A program made the position numbers and the translations under genes. Of a stretch of DNA of 64,000 bases, positions 45,500-54,115 are shown piece by piece (the stretch's first letter is position 1; the number at the start of each line of letters is the position of its first letter). The notes below the pieces were generated by a model. That model was given only the letters and a program-made list of their open reading frames with translations, searched no databases and was not told the origin of the DNA. Origin of the DNA: JACKOB01 sp024234575 (GTDB lineage: Bacteria > Pseudomonadota > Gammaproteobacteria > Pseudomonadales > Oleiphilaceae); the NCBI GenBank assembly GCA_051208035.1, contig JBPJFZ010000014.1, positions 1 through 64,000 on the forward strand. Direction: 5' to 3'.

Positions 45500-45598
45500 T
45501 TGCGGACATCACCTGTCCGGCTTTCGTTGTGTCAGCTCTCTCCCTATAATGGACCTTAATCACTTGGATTAAGTGAAAAGCTAAAAATTCTTTGTTAA

Positions 45599-46480
45599 TT
45601 GCCAACTTGGAACAGTTCGCCAATGAGAGCCAGACTCACACTCTATGCACAATTAATGCGACTTGACCGCCCTATTGGCATTTATCTGCTGCTTTGGCCA
45701 ACCCTATGGGCGCTTTGGTTTGCTGCTGACGGTATACCGCAAATCGCAAATATTTCAATATTCACCCTTGGTGTCATTCTGATGCGCTCGGCAGGGTGCG
45801 TAATCAACGACTACGCCGATCGCCACCTGGACAAGCACGTTGAACGCACCCAGTACCGTCCCCTGACAACAGGTCGCGTTTCCGAAACCGAAGCAATCAG
45901 CCTGTTTATTTTTCTCGTCACCCTAAGCTTTTTATTGGTATTACTGACTAACGCCACGACAGTATACCTCTCAGTGGGTGGTCTCTTACTGGCATCAACA
46001 TACCCCTTTATGAAACGCTATACCTATCTGCCGCAGGTTGTGCTTGGGGCGGCTTTCGCTTGGGCGATTCCCATGGCCTATGCGGCCGAAGCAAACGAGA
46101 TCACCACGATGACCTGGCTGCTCTATACCGCAACGGTGTTGTGGACCGTGGCCTATGACACCATGTACGCCATGGTTGATAGAGATGATGATTTGCGTAT
46201 CGGCATCAAATCTACTGCAATTCTTTTTGGTAGCGCTGATAAAGCTATGATCGGCGTTTTACAAAGCATGACCATCCTAACGCTGCTGATGGCAGGAATG
46301 AAGTCACAATTCGGGTTTCTGTATTATGCGTCGATAATCATTGCGGCAGGTTTTTTCGTGTATCAGCAACACCTTATCCGCAACAGGCAAAGACAGGCGT
46401 GTTTTAATGCCTTCTTAAACAATCACTGGGTAGGAATGACGGTGTTTTTTGGCATACTGCTTGACCGGATTTTTTTCTGA
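45599..46480 (+). CDS. ubiA: 4-Hydroxybenzoate polyprenyltransferase
   Basis: A membrane prenyltransferase that attaches the polyprenyl tail to 4-hydroxybenzoate. Both aspartate-rich motifs are present: NDYADRHLD (70-78) and YDTMYAMVDRDDD, with about eight to nine helices. Length is 293 residues from a TTG start. The ATG eight codons later is an equally good start. Its product feeds later ubiquinone steps, including a UbiH-like hydroxylase elsewhere in this window. Confidence 0.95.
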   Translation: MPTWNSSPMRARLTLYAQLMRLDRPIGIYLLLWPTLWALWFAADGIPQIANISIFTLGVILMRSAGCVINDYADRHLDKHVERTQYRPLTTGRVSETEAISLFIFLVTLSFLLVLLTNATTVYLSVGGLLLASTYPFMKRYTYLPQVVLGAAFAWAIPMAYAAEANEITTMTWLLYTATVLWTVAYDTMYAMVDRDDDLRIGIKSTAILFGSADKAMIGVLQSMTILTLLMAGMKSQFGFLYYASIIIAAGFFVYQQHLIRNRQRQACFNAFLNNHWVGMTVFFGILLDRIFF

Positions 46481-46503
46481 TCAATTGTGACCTAATTGCA
46501 CCG

Positions 46504-46521
46504 GTGTCATATTTTTGTAAC
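46504..46521 (+). promoter_or_regulatory. Pho box upstream of phoB
   Basis: Two heptamers, GTGTCAT (46504-46510) and TTGTAAC (46515-46521), spaced by 4 bp, match the Pho-box repeat CTGTCAT at 6/7 and 5/7 positions. The site is 53 bp before the phoB ATG. PhoB autoregulation through such a site is established in enteric and Pseudomonas systems. The call is by similarity. Confidence 0.7.
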
Positions 46522-46574
46522 ACTCTATCTATGTAATAGTGCGGTAACAAACCTACAGAGATAGGATTCAAATT

Positions 46575-47267
46575 ATGTCAGATAAAACCGTACTCATTGT
46601 TGACGATGAAGCCCCGATTCGCGAGATGATTGCAGTGGCCTTAGAAATGGCCGACTACCGATGCCTGGAAGCGGGTAACGTAAAAGATGCCCACACGCTC
46701 ATCATCGATCAGAAACCTGATTTAATTCTTCTTGACTGGATGCTCCCAGGTGCCAGTGGCATTGAGTTCGCGCGACGCTTGAAGAGAGACGAGTCAACCA
46801 GCGAAATCCCTATCATCATGCTCACCGCCAAAGCAGACGAAGACAATAAGATACAAGGTCTTGAAGTTGGCGCAGATGACTACATCACCAAACCATTTTC
46901 GCCCAGAGAACTCGTCGCTAGGTTAAAAGCTGTCCTGCGAAGAACAACACCACTGGGAGTTGAAACCGCTATCGAGATTGATGGATTAAAGCTTGACCCG
47001 GTTTGCCACAGAGTTACCGCTGAAGGTGAGGAGCTGAGCATGGGGCCCACCGAATACAAACTGCTACAGTTTTTTATGACCCATCAGGATCGAGTATACA
47101 CCCGTGGACAGCTCCTGGATCAAGTATGGGGCGGCAATGTCTATGTTGAAGAACGAACAGTAGATGTGCATATTAGGAGGCTAAGAAAAGCATTAGGTGA
47201 GCGCCATGACAATTTGGTACAAACTGTTCGCGGTGCAGGCTACAGATTTTCTACCAAAGCCGCCTAA
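46575..47267 (+). CDS. phoB: Phosphate regulon response regulator PhoB
   Basis: An OmpR-family regulator of 230 residues with receiver D54 (LLDWMLPG), lysine in ITKPFSPREL and a C-terminal winged helix (~135-228, ending GVRGAGYRF-like VRGAGYRFSTK). It turns on phosphate-scavenging genes when PhoR phosphorylates it. phoR follows after 120 bp. Confidence 0.97.
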   Translation: MSDKTVLIVDDEAPIREMIAVALEMADYRCLEAGNVKDAHTLIIDQKPDLILLDWMLPGASGIEFARRLKRDESTSEIPIIMLTAKADEDNKIQGLEVGADDYITKPFSPRELVARLKAVLRRTTPLGVETAIEIDGLKLDPVCHRVTAEGEELSMGPTEYKLLQFFMTHQDRVYTRGQLLDQVWGGNVYVEERTVDVHIRRLRKALGERHDNLVQTVRGAGYRFSTKAA

Positions 47268-47387
47268 CAGAAAACCAAGGGCTCCCAATTGAGCGTGCGG
47301 CAACACGAAAGTGGCAACGAATTAGCTATCGTACTGGCAGGCTATTTCTAGCCCGCAAAATTCTATACACAACCTTTCTGGCATGGT

Positions 47388-48689
47388 ATGAAAAAACGCT
47401 GGTCACATTATTTCAGCAACATTATTGCTGGGTTTTTACTGCTTATCGCTATAGGGCTTATCACTGGAGAGCCTGGCTGGGTGTTAGCCATAGGGTTAAG
47501 TGGCTACCTAACCTGGACCATTATCCATGCCATTCGACTGCATCGCTGGCTTTATGACTCCGAAACTGGCGATCAGCCACCACTGGCCAAAGGTCTTTGG
47601 GGAGATCTGTTCGATGGTATCTACCGTCTGCAACGCACACATACCAATGCCCAAGACAAACTGCAATTGCTAATAAACCGCATCCAGGAATCTACCAACG
47701 CACTAAAAGACTGCGTGATCATGACCGACAACCTGGGTCGAATGGAATGGTGGAATGTCAGCACTGCACGCCTGCTGGGTTTTCGGCCAGCAACAGACAG
47801 AGGGCAACCCATTTTCAACCTCCTTCGTCTACCTGACTTTAAATACTACTTCGATAGTAAAAACTATAGTCAACCTCTGGAAATCGCCTCACCACTGCAC
47901 CCCCATATCAGACTGAGTATTCACATTACGCTATTCGGAGAAGACGAAAGACTTATTATTGCCCAAGATATCACCCGACTCTACCACCTTGAGCAAATGC
48001 GTAAAGATTTTGTCAGTAATGTTTCTCACGAAATGCGCACACCACTCACCGTCATTAGCGGCTATCTTGAAACCCTGGAAGACAATATCGACACGTTACC
48101 ACCCAAATGGCACAGGGCCATCAAGACCATGTCGCAACAATCAGATCGGATGGAAGCCCTGATTACTGACCTGTTGTTATTAGCCAAAGTAGAATCCAGC
48201 GAAAAGCGCTCACTACAATCACATGTTGACACGCCGCTTTTGCTTAATTTGATTTGTCGAGATGCCATCGCTTTATCCGGAGAAAAAGCACAATCAATCA
48301 CTATAAACCTTGAGTGCGAAGACCACCTGCTGGGTGATGAGCAGCAACTGCGCAGTGCCTTTTCAAATCTGGTTTTTAATGCAGTAAAGTACACACCTCC
48401 ACACGGAAAGATAACCTTACGCTTGTGGTCTGACATGTCCGGCCTACATTTCTCGGTGAAAGACAACGGCATTGGTTTTGACCCGGTACACATTCCCCGA
48501 TTAACAGAGCGCTTCTATCGAGTAGACCCATCTCGAAACAGCGCTGAAGGCGGCACCGGCTTAGGGCTTGCAATTGTGAAGCACGTTTTACGTAATCATG
48601 ATGCAGAACTGGCAATCAAAAGCTTGCCGGGCTTAGGGAGTGAGTTTATTTGCCATTTTCCACATTATCGAAAGGTTGCCGTCCATTAG
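47388..48689 (+). CDS. phoR: Phosphate regulon sensor kinase PhoR
   Basis: A 433-residue kinase with two N-terminal membrane helices (~8-48), a PAS domain (~95-190), HisKA with H214 in NVSHEMRTPLT, and HATPase with GTGLGLAIV near residue 390. It phosphorylates PhoB when phosphate is low and is held off by PhoU and Pst, also encoded in this window. It ends 10 bp from the convergent regulator gene. Confidence 0.96.
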   Translation: MKKRWSHYFSNIIAGFLLLIAIGLITGEPGWVLAIGLSGYLTWTIIHAIRLHRWLYDSETGDQPPLAKGLWGDLFDGIYRLQRTHTNAQDKLQLLINRIQESTNALKDCVIMTDNLGRMEWWNVSTARLLGFRPATDRGQPIFNLLRLPDFKYYFDSKNYSQPLEIASPLHPHIRLSIHITLFGEDERLIIAQDITRLYHLEQMRKDFVSNVSHEMRTPLTVISGYLETLEDNIDTLPPKWHRAIKTMSQQSDRMEALITDLLLLAKVESSEKRSLQSHVDTPLLLNLICRDAIALSGEKAQSITINLECEDHLLGDEQQLRSAFSNLVFNAVKYTPPHGKITLRLWSDMSGLHFSVKDNGIGFDPVHIPRLTERFYRVDPSRNSAEGGTGLGLAIVKHVLRNHDAELAIKSLPGLGSEFICHFPHYRKVAVH

Positions 48690-48699
48690 CGCTCTAAGA

Positions 48700-49569
48700 T
48701 TAGCGGAATCGATCCATAAACTTCGACAGGTGCTCTAACTTTTCAGGGTCTTCATCCACAAAGCGGATAATAATACTGACAAAGTCTGTGTCTTGACGCT
48801 TATCAACAGCCTGCAACTGATGCACGTAACCATTTAGTCTGGCAACATTTCCCGGCTCGAACTCAATATCAACAACCGCAGCATCCAGTATTCCCGGAAA
48901 CGAAGTTTCCCGCTTAGCAATTACTTTCACTTCCACCAAAGATACGGCTTTGATAACACACTTTAAGCTTGAGCCGGCAAAGCGCACCTCGGCAAAATTT
49001 TGTGATTTTATCTCGACAGAAGACTGTGCAGAATTATCTGCAGCAGGTGCCGCAGCACCAAGAAGTACACCCGCCGATCCGCTTGCTTGCGGCGCTGCAA
49101 CAGGTTTAGCAACAGCACCGGTTAATAGCGAAGCAGATTGTTTAAAAGCATCTTGTAAGGGTGACGTGGCCTTTTGCGCCCCCCCCTTTAGTTTTTTACC
49201 CAGTGCCTTAACGATCTTGTTTGTCAGTTGTTCGGCACTGAACGGTTTGCCAAGATAATCAGATGCACCTTCTTGCACCGCTTCTACAACATGGGTTTTG
49301 TCGCCACGGCTGGTAACCATAATAAATGGTGTTTTTTTATAGGCTTCGTGTTGTCTGGCCCATTTAAGCAACTCCATTCCGGTCATCTCCGGCATTTCCC
49401 AGTCGCAAAGGATTAAATCGAATGCAATACGATTCATCATCCCCTGCGCCTTTTTACCATTCACCGCTTCTTCCAGGGTGATATTAGAAAAAGTTGTGCG
49501 TATAGTTCGCTTCACCAGATCTCGCACAAAGCTGGCGTCATCGACCACCAACACCTTGATTGCACTCAT
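48700..49569 (-). CDS. Response regulator with C-terminal PilZ-like domain
   Basis: A 289-residue protein with a receiver domain (~1-125; DWEMPEMTG holds the phosphoacceptor aspartate, D56), an alanine-rich linker (~135-185) and a C-terminal beta-rich domain (~188-289) that resembles PilZ but lacks a clear RxxxR c-di-GMP motif. A similar lone regulator lies between phoR and phoU in Pseudomonas. It may tie phosphate or c-di-GMP signals to an output. The PilZ assignment is tentative. Confidence 0.75.
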   Translation of the reverse strand: MSAIKVLVVDDASFVRDLVKRTIRTTFSNITLEEAVNGKKAQGMMNRIAFDLILCDWEMPEMTGMELLKWARQHEAYKKTPFIMVTSRGDKTHVVEAVQEGASDYLGKPFSAEQLTNKIVKALGKKLKGGAQKATSPLQDAFKQSASLLTGAVAKPVAAPQASGSAGVLLGAAAPAADNSAQSSVEIKSQNFAEVRFAGSSLKCVIKAVSLVEVKVIAKRETSFPGILDAAVVDIEFEPGNVARLNGYVHQLQAVDKRQDTDFVSIIIRFVDEDPEKLEHLSKFMDRFR

Positions 49570-49663
49570 ACAATAATTCCGAAATTATATCTCCACATCC
49601 AGTAAGCATAGCGCAGCTTATCGAAAATGGCAGAAAAGCGCTTATTCGGGTATCGATAAAGCT

Positions 49664-50437
49664 CTATCGCAAAGGCCTGCGTATATTTGTCATTCGCACA
49701 CCATCCAGTGCTGACTCTTTCACCCAAAACGCGGTTGCACCGCAAACTGATGCGGGTATCGCCACCAGGTTTAGCAATGGCACCAGAGAGGCTATATAAG
49801 CCAGGATACCAAACCCCAAAGCTGTAAGGCGTCGAGCCTGTAAATAGCGCTTTAAATCTGTAAAACTCTGCTTGCCATTATCAGAAGGGTAATCAACGTA
49901 CTGTAACGCCATCATCCAGGCAGAAAAAACAAACCAAAGCACCACGGCGATCACATTGACAACGGGGATCATGCCGATAAATAAGAGCACCAATGCCCTC
50001 GGGATGTAATAAATAAGCTTATAAATTTCACGGGAAATACTACGGGGAATCGTCTTTAATATTTCTTTCCAGTCATCGTCTGTTTGCAGATCCTGGCCGG
50101 TCAGCCGCTTTTGGGTCAACTCAGACAGATAACCATAAAACGGTGAGCCTATAATATTTGCCACAACAACAAACCCATAAGCAAAAATTACAATTACCAA
50201 CGCCCCGTAAACTGCCCATAAAAGCCAATCGAGAAAAGATAACCACTCTGGCAGTAAGTTCATCAACCACAGCACCAAATCGTCGTAAAGAGAACCAATA
50301 GCGTAAACAAACAGTGCAAAAATAATAATATTAAGAAGCAGAGGCAAAATAACGAACAACCGCAACCCAGGCTCTCGAATCAACCCAAAGCCCTGCTTGA
50401 AATAGCTCATTCCATTAAAAAAGTTTCCCGATACCAT
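49664..50437 (-). CDS. cysZ: CysZ-type sulfate transporter
   Basis: A 257-residue inner-membrane protein with four to six helices of the CysZ/EI24 family, starting GMSYFKQGFGLIREPGLRLFVILPLLLNI. CysZ admits sulfate for cysteine synthesis. No cys genes are adjacent, and the Nudix gene lies 38 bp upstream on the same strand. Confidence 0.85.
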   Translation of the reverse strand: MVSGNFFNGMSYFKQGFGLIREPGLRLFVILPLLLNIIIFALFVYAIGSLYDDLVLWLMNLLPEWLSFLDWLLWAVYGALVIVIFAYGFVVVANIIGSPFYGYLSELTQKRLTGQDLQTDDDWKEILKTIPRSISREIYKLIYYIPRALVLLFIGMIPVVNVIAVVLWFVFSAWMMALQYVDYPSDNGKQSFTDLKRYLQARRLTALGFGILAYIASLVPLLNLVAIPASVCGATAFWVKESALDGVRMTNIRRPLR

Positions 50438-50475
50438 AACTATCCCAATCCCTGAGTTAATAATACTAATGAAGG

Positions 50476-50943
50476 CTATTCTGACTGTACGCCAAATCCC
50501 ATATAGTGAGGATTAGATTCTAACGGCAACACGGATAAAACCTCTAATAAAACATGTGGGTAAAGATTCAACTGAGCTAATTTATCGATACCGACCCACT
50601 CTGTGGCTACCTGGTTGGCATCGGGCAATAAACCTAACTGAGGTTCATAGCTTCCTGCGAGCTCACATAGAAACGCAAACTCGATTTTATGCTTCATCGC
50701 GCCCGGCTCAGTTCTCGATTTGCGCCTGTGTTCGTACACATGCAGCAAACGAATAATATTCACCGCCGCCGCAACTTCCTCCTCAACCTCCCGAATCAGG
50801 GTCTCTTCGAGATTCTCACCGCTTTCCTGGGTGCCCCCTGGCAACGTATACACGAACCTATTATTCTCATATGCCTTTTTAATCATCAATACAGATTGAT
50901 CTTTCAGAATAATAGCCTTCACCGTATTTATCATATAAATCAT
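50476..50943 (-). CDS. Nudix hydrolase
   Basis: A 155-residue phosphohydrolase with a complete Nudix box (residues ~37-59: G..5..E, then REVEEEV), which binds the metal used to cut nucleoside-diphosphate-linked substrates. The first ATG has AGGG 7 nt upstream, so it is preferred over the ATG three codons later. The substrate is unknown. Confidence 0.88.
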   Translation of the reverse strand: MIYMINTVKAIILKDQSVLMIKKAYENNRFVYTLPGGTQESGENLEETLIREVEEEVAAAVNIIRLLHVYEHRRKSRTEPGAMKHKIEFAFLCELAGSYEPQLGLLPDANQVATEWVGIDKLAQLNLYPHVLLEVLSVLPLESNPHYMGFGVQSE

Positions 50944-51027
50944 AAGGTTGCCCTAATAACACATAGGTAATAAAAAGACTCGTAAAGTTACTTGTGGGAT
51001 ATCACCCCAGTAATTTGTGCGATATAT

Positions 51028-51043
51028 CTTACAAACGTGTAAG
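51028..51043. promoter_or_regulatory. CTTACA/TGTAAG palindrome upstream of the CsrB-like RNA
   Basis: CTTACA (51028-51033) and TGTAAG (51038-51043) form a 16-bp palindrome about 190 bp before the RNA start. A further TGTAAGCAATT occurs at 51158-51168. GacA-type upstream sites use the same half-sites (TGTAAG-N6-CTTACA), but here their order is reversed, so this is a weak candidate site. A regulator of that type is inferred. Confidence 0.35.
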
Positions 51044-51211
51044 CAAAGATCCACTTAAGCTACCCTGCATTTGCCTACATCCGGCGAACCACACAATTAA
51101 CCCGTTGTTTTATATATAAATATAGACTAAATGCCAGATATTAAAAATGCTAGGAGGTGTAAGCAATTAGGGTAAATGAAATTCGTCACAAATTTGTCAC
51201 GGCTACGCTGG

Positions 51212-51217
51212 TATAGT
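51212..51217 (+). promoter_or_regulatory. -10 box of the CsrB-like RNA
   Basis: TATAGT sits about 7 bp before the predicted RNA 5' end. No good -35 box lies at 16-18 bp; the nearest TTGTCA (51194-51199) is only 12 bp away. This suggests an activator-dependent promoter. Confidence 0.5.
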
Positions 51218-51223
51218 TCTCCC

Positions 51224-51579
51224 CGTCAAGGATGACAGGGAAAAGGATGCACTACTAGGACTGTATCCTCATAAGGAAATGAGGGGAAGCAAGGAGCAAA
51301 TGGATTTTTAGCTTAAGGGAACCCTTTTTTAGGGACTGGTCATTCAGGAAGAATGACAGGAATGGAAGCACAGACTACATAACAAGGCATGTTAGTAGTC
51401 GCAAAACCAGAAGCACGGAACCACGGCAAGGAATAGCCGATTAAACGCAAGGTTGCGAGGGTGCTGAGGGATGAAAAAAGGAACGGAAGCCAATAAACAA
51501 GGACGATTACTTTAGTGCTCTAAAACATGGGTAGCCTCCTGCTTCAAAGCAGACTGATAGGTTGCCCAGTTGTTTTTTT
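51224..51579 (+). ncRNA. CsrB/RsmZ-like CsrA-sequestering small RNA
   Basis: A gene-free 678-bp gap holds an RNA of roughly 356 nt with 18 GGA trinucleotides, many as AGGA. Several sit in hairpin loops: AGGA between CCCCGTCA and TGACAGGG (51221-51240), AAGGAA between TCAT and ATGA (51269-51282), AGGAA inside a perfect 7-bp stem GTCATTC/GAATGAC (51339-51357), and AAGGAATA between CGGC and GCCG (51424-51439). CsrA/RsmA dimers bind GGA in loops, so an RNA with this many sites acts as a sponge. Length and site number match E. coli CsrB. It ends in a strong terminator. No long open frame lies in it. Identification is from motif and structure only. Confidence 0.85.
51529..51579 (+). terminator. Terminator of the CsrB-like RNA
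   Basis: GGGTAGCCT (51529-51537) pairs with AGGTTGCCC (51559-51567), allowing two G-U pairs, around an inner CTGC/GCAG hairpin. It is followed by seven T residues (51573-51579). Confidence 0.85.
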
Positions 51580-51621
51580 CCCACCAGACACATACCCCTA
51601 ACTGCCCCAATATTTCCTGCA

Positions 51622-52302
51622 TTACAGACCATCAGAAAGATAAATTCTGACAGTATTAAACTCTTCAAACTCATTCAAATCAGGCCATGTTCGGCATACT
51701 TCCGAACCCACCACCTTGTATCGAGTATCAGCAAGGTTTTTTACACGCGAGTCACCCAAAAGAACTTTCTCAGATTTAGCGGTAAAGTGATCAAGAAAAA
51801 TTAAATTATCCCGGTCGTACAATACATCTGCAGCTACAACTAAATCATAGTGCCCCGCCAGATTAAACCAGTCACTTTCATACTCCAGTTCAACACTATT
51901 TAATGCCGCATTGGCTTTTGCGGCAACAATCGCATCGGCATCCATATCACAGGCAATCACTTTTTTGGCACCAGCCATTTTCGCTGCAATTGCCACGACC
52001 GCCGAACCGCAACCAAAATCCACAACAACTTTACCTCGAACTGTTTCAGGGTGCTCAAATATATAAAGCGCTAGCACCTGTCCACTTGCCCAGCAAAAAG
52101 ACCAATAGGCCGGACACTCCACAGCAGCCTGAGCCTCCTCATGACTTAGAGGCCCCTGCAGCTTGTTCGGATCATACAGATAGAGCTGTATAGCTGGACA
52201 TTCTGGTAAAGCTGTAGCGATGAGGTCTCCCCGTGGCAACGTCCGATGCAGGCGCGCTCTTAGATCTGAAAGTAGATCAAATTTTAAATCTTGATTTGAC
52301 AT
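51622..52302 (-). CDS. Class I SAM methyltransferase, ETFB-lysine-methyltransferase-like
   Basis: A 226-residue methyltransferase with the SAM motif VVDFGCGSAVVAIAA (95-104 core) and acidic motif IACDMDADA. The post-motif AADVLYD resembles the DxxY element of lysine methyltransferases that act on electron transfer flavoprotein beta. The YWSFCWASGQ segment before the SAM site fits that family. The ATG at 52302 gives a normal N-terminus. The longer frame adds 27 residues without support. Confidence 0.75.
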   Translation of the reverse strand: MSNQDLKFDLLSDLRARLHRTLPRGDLIATALPECPAIQLYLYDPNKLQGPLSHEEAQAAVECPAYWSFCWASGQVLALYIFEHPETVRGKVVVDFGCGSAVVAIAAKMAGAKKVIACDMDADAIVAAKANAALNSVELEYESDWFNLAGHYDLVVAADVLYDRDNLIFLDHFTAKSEKVLLGDSRVKNLADTRYKVVGSEVCRTWPDLNEFEEFNTVRIYLSDGL

Positions 52303-52487
52303 CAAACACCCGAGATTATCTCTTTTTATAGCACCAAGCATACAGCGCCTTTTGCGATCAGCAAAATATAGACGGGCAGACACTTTTTTCTGTCAGAAAG
52401 TGCGGTTACTATCTGCTTCAGTAATTCTGGCAACAGAACCATGTAAGCACAATAAACTATAACCTCGCAATAACAAGGACCCTTCGT

Positions 52488-53327
52488 ATGGATAACATTC
52501 TGGAAACAGGTGAGTCTCAGGCTAAAGAAATAAGCATGTGGGCACTGGACATGATTATGGCCTACGGGCCAAATCTGGTTTTAGCCATTCTCACGTTAAT
52601 TATTGGTATGTGGATCATCAATAAACTGGTGGCCGGCGTAGATAAAGCTATGCAAGGTAAAATTGAGCCCACACTGCTGCGCTTTATGCATAGTTTGGCT
52701 TCTATCGGCCTAAAGGCAATGCTGCTGATTTCTGTGGCATCGATGATTGGAATCGAAACAACCTCTTTCATCGCAGTACTGGGTGCGGCAGGTTTGGCAG
52801 TTGGTTTGGCCCTGCAGGGCAGTCTCGCAAATTTTGCTGGTGGCGCACTTATCCTGTTGTTCAAACCTTTTAAAGTTGGTGACTTAATTGAAGCCCAAGG
52901 CTTTATTGGAACGGTTAGGGAAATCCAGATTTTTAATACCATCATCAGTACCGGTGACAACAGAAAAGTGATCATTCCTAACGGTGCGTTATCGAATGGC
53001 AGCATGATCAATATCAACGCAGAGTCTACGCGACGAGTCGACCTCCTGTTTGGAATAGGTTACGGCGATGACATCGACAAGGCTAAAGCAGTACTGCAAC
53101 GAGTTGTCTCTGAAGAAGCCCGTATTCTTAAGACGCCTGAGCCTACCATCGCTGTTTCAGCGCTGGCAGACAGCTCGGTCAACTTTGTTTGTCGTGTGTG
53201 GGTGAATACCGCGGATTACTGGGGAGTATTTTTTGCCATGCATGAAAACGTGAAGAAAGCATTTGATGCAGAAGGTGTTTCTATTCCGTTTCCACAAAGA
53301 GATGTACATATTCACAACGCCAATTAA
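52488..53327 (+). CDS. Small-conductance mechanosensitive channel MscS
   Basis: A 279-residue MscS protein with three transmembrane helices (~12-110), the pore helix rich in alanine and glycine (AVLGAAGLAVGLALQGSLANFAGG), and the cytoplasmic beta and alpha-beta domains with GVSIPFPQRDVH at the end. It opens under membrane tension to release solutes during hypo-osmotic shock. It is a single gene. Confidence 0.95.
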   Translation: MDNILETGESQAKEISMWALDMIMAYGPNLVLAILTLIIGMWIINKLVAGVDKAMQGKIEPTLLRFMHSLASIGLKAMLLISVASMIGIETTSFIAVLGAAGLAVGLALQGSLANFAGGALILLFKPFKVGDLIEAQGFIGTVREIQIFNTIISTGDNRKVIIPNGALSNGSMININAESTRRVDLLFGIGYGDDIDKAKAVLQRVVSEEARILKTPEPTIAVSALADSSVNFVCRVWVNTADYWGVFFAMHENVKKAFDAEGVSIPFPQRDVHIHNAN

Positions 53328-53499
53328 AACGCATAGTCTCAGCGGCTCATTTAAGAGCTGCTGAGATCTGCATCTCAAAAATTATGGAGGTAAAACTAAA
53401 TTCACACAAAATTAACATTCCTATGACAAATCCATCTATTTAATCTTTTCTTTCTGAACTAATCTTAAATTGTAAACTTTCTAACCGGAGGCTTTGATT

Positions 53500-54030
53500 A
53501 TGCCTGTACAACAGCTTAAGGAATTTTTGGACGGTAAGGATGTTCGTTATATATCGGTGCAACACTCTCCAGCATACACTGCTCAGGAGATTGCGAAGAG
53601 CGCTCATATATGCGGCGACAAGCTTGCCAAGACTGTCATAATCGATATAGATGGTCACATGTCGATGGTCGTATTACCTGCATCCTACCGTATCCGCTGG
53701 GACAAATTTATGAAAGCAATGGGAACCGACTTCATTGAGCTTGCCGATGAAGAAGAATTCCAGGGCGTCTTTCCAGGGTGCGAAGTAGGTGCGATGCCAC
53801 CTTTTGGCCATCTTTTTGGTATGCATGTCTACATGTGTGATGTGTTGTCTAAGTATGACGAAATAGCGTTTAGCTCTGGCCAGCATGGCGAAGTAATTAA
53901 AATGAGCTACAAAGATTACGTTGAATTAGCTCATCCTGTTGTCATGACAGAAGGCTTTACTCGCCCAGAATCTAAAAAGAAGAAGACGCCCTCCTGGATA
54001 ACTAATAAAAGAATGCCACAGTCTGCCTGA
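53500..54030 (+). CDS. YbaK/ProX-type aminoacyl-tRNA deacylase domain protein
   Basis: A 176-residue protein of the YbaK/ProRS-editing fold (~20-150), with KTVIIDIDGHMSMVVLPA and GCEVGAMPPFG. The GxxPPFG loop and the lysine (K44 in AKTVI) are typical. Such proteins clear mischarged tRNA or act as stand-alone editing factors. The ATG at 53500 has GGAGG 8 nt upstream. An earlier in-frame TTG is unlikely. Confidence 0.85.
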   Translation: MPVQQLKEFLDGKDVRYISVQHSPAYTAQEIAKSAHICGDKLAKTVIIDIDGHMSMVVLPASYRIRWDKFMKAMGTDFIELADEEEFQGVFPGCEVGAMPPFGHLFGMHVYMCDVLSKYDEIAFSSGQHGEVIKMSYKDYVELAHPVVMTEGFTRPESKKKKTPSWITNKRMPQSA

Positions 54031-54072
54031 TTATCGTCAGACAGCAGGCAGTACTTGCCAGCAGCCAGAATA

Positions 54073-54098
54073 AGCCCTGCTTAGAATCATCCAGGGCT
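54073..54098. terminator. Terminator between the YbaK-like and DegQ-like genes
   Basis: AGCCCTG (54073-54079) pairs with CAGGGCT (54092-54098), followed by GTTTCTG, in the convergent gap. It probably serves both directions. The T-tract is short. Confidence 0.55.
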
Positions 54099-54115
54099 GT
54101 TTCTGCTTGGGCTCA

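Noticed and set aside
51562..51804. Short plus-strand frame after the CsrB-like RNA
   Set aside because: It overlaps the methyltransferase gene on the other strand and starts inside the RNA terminator.
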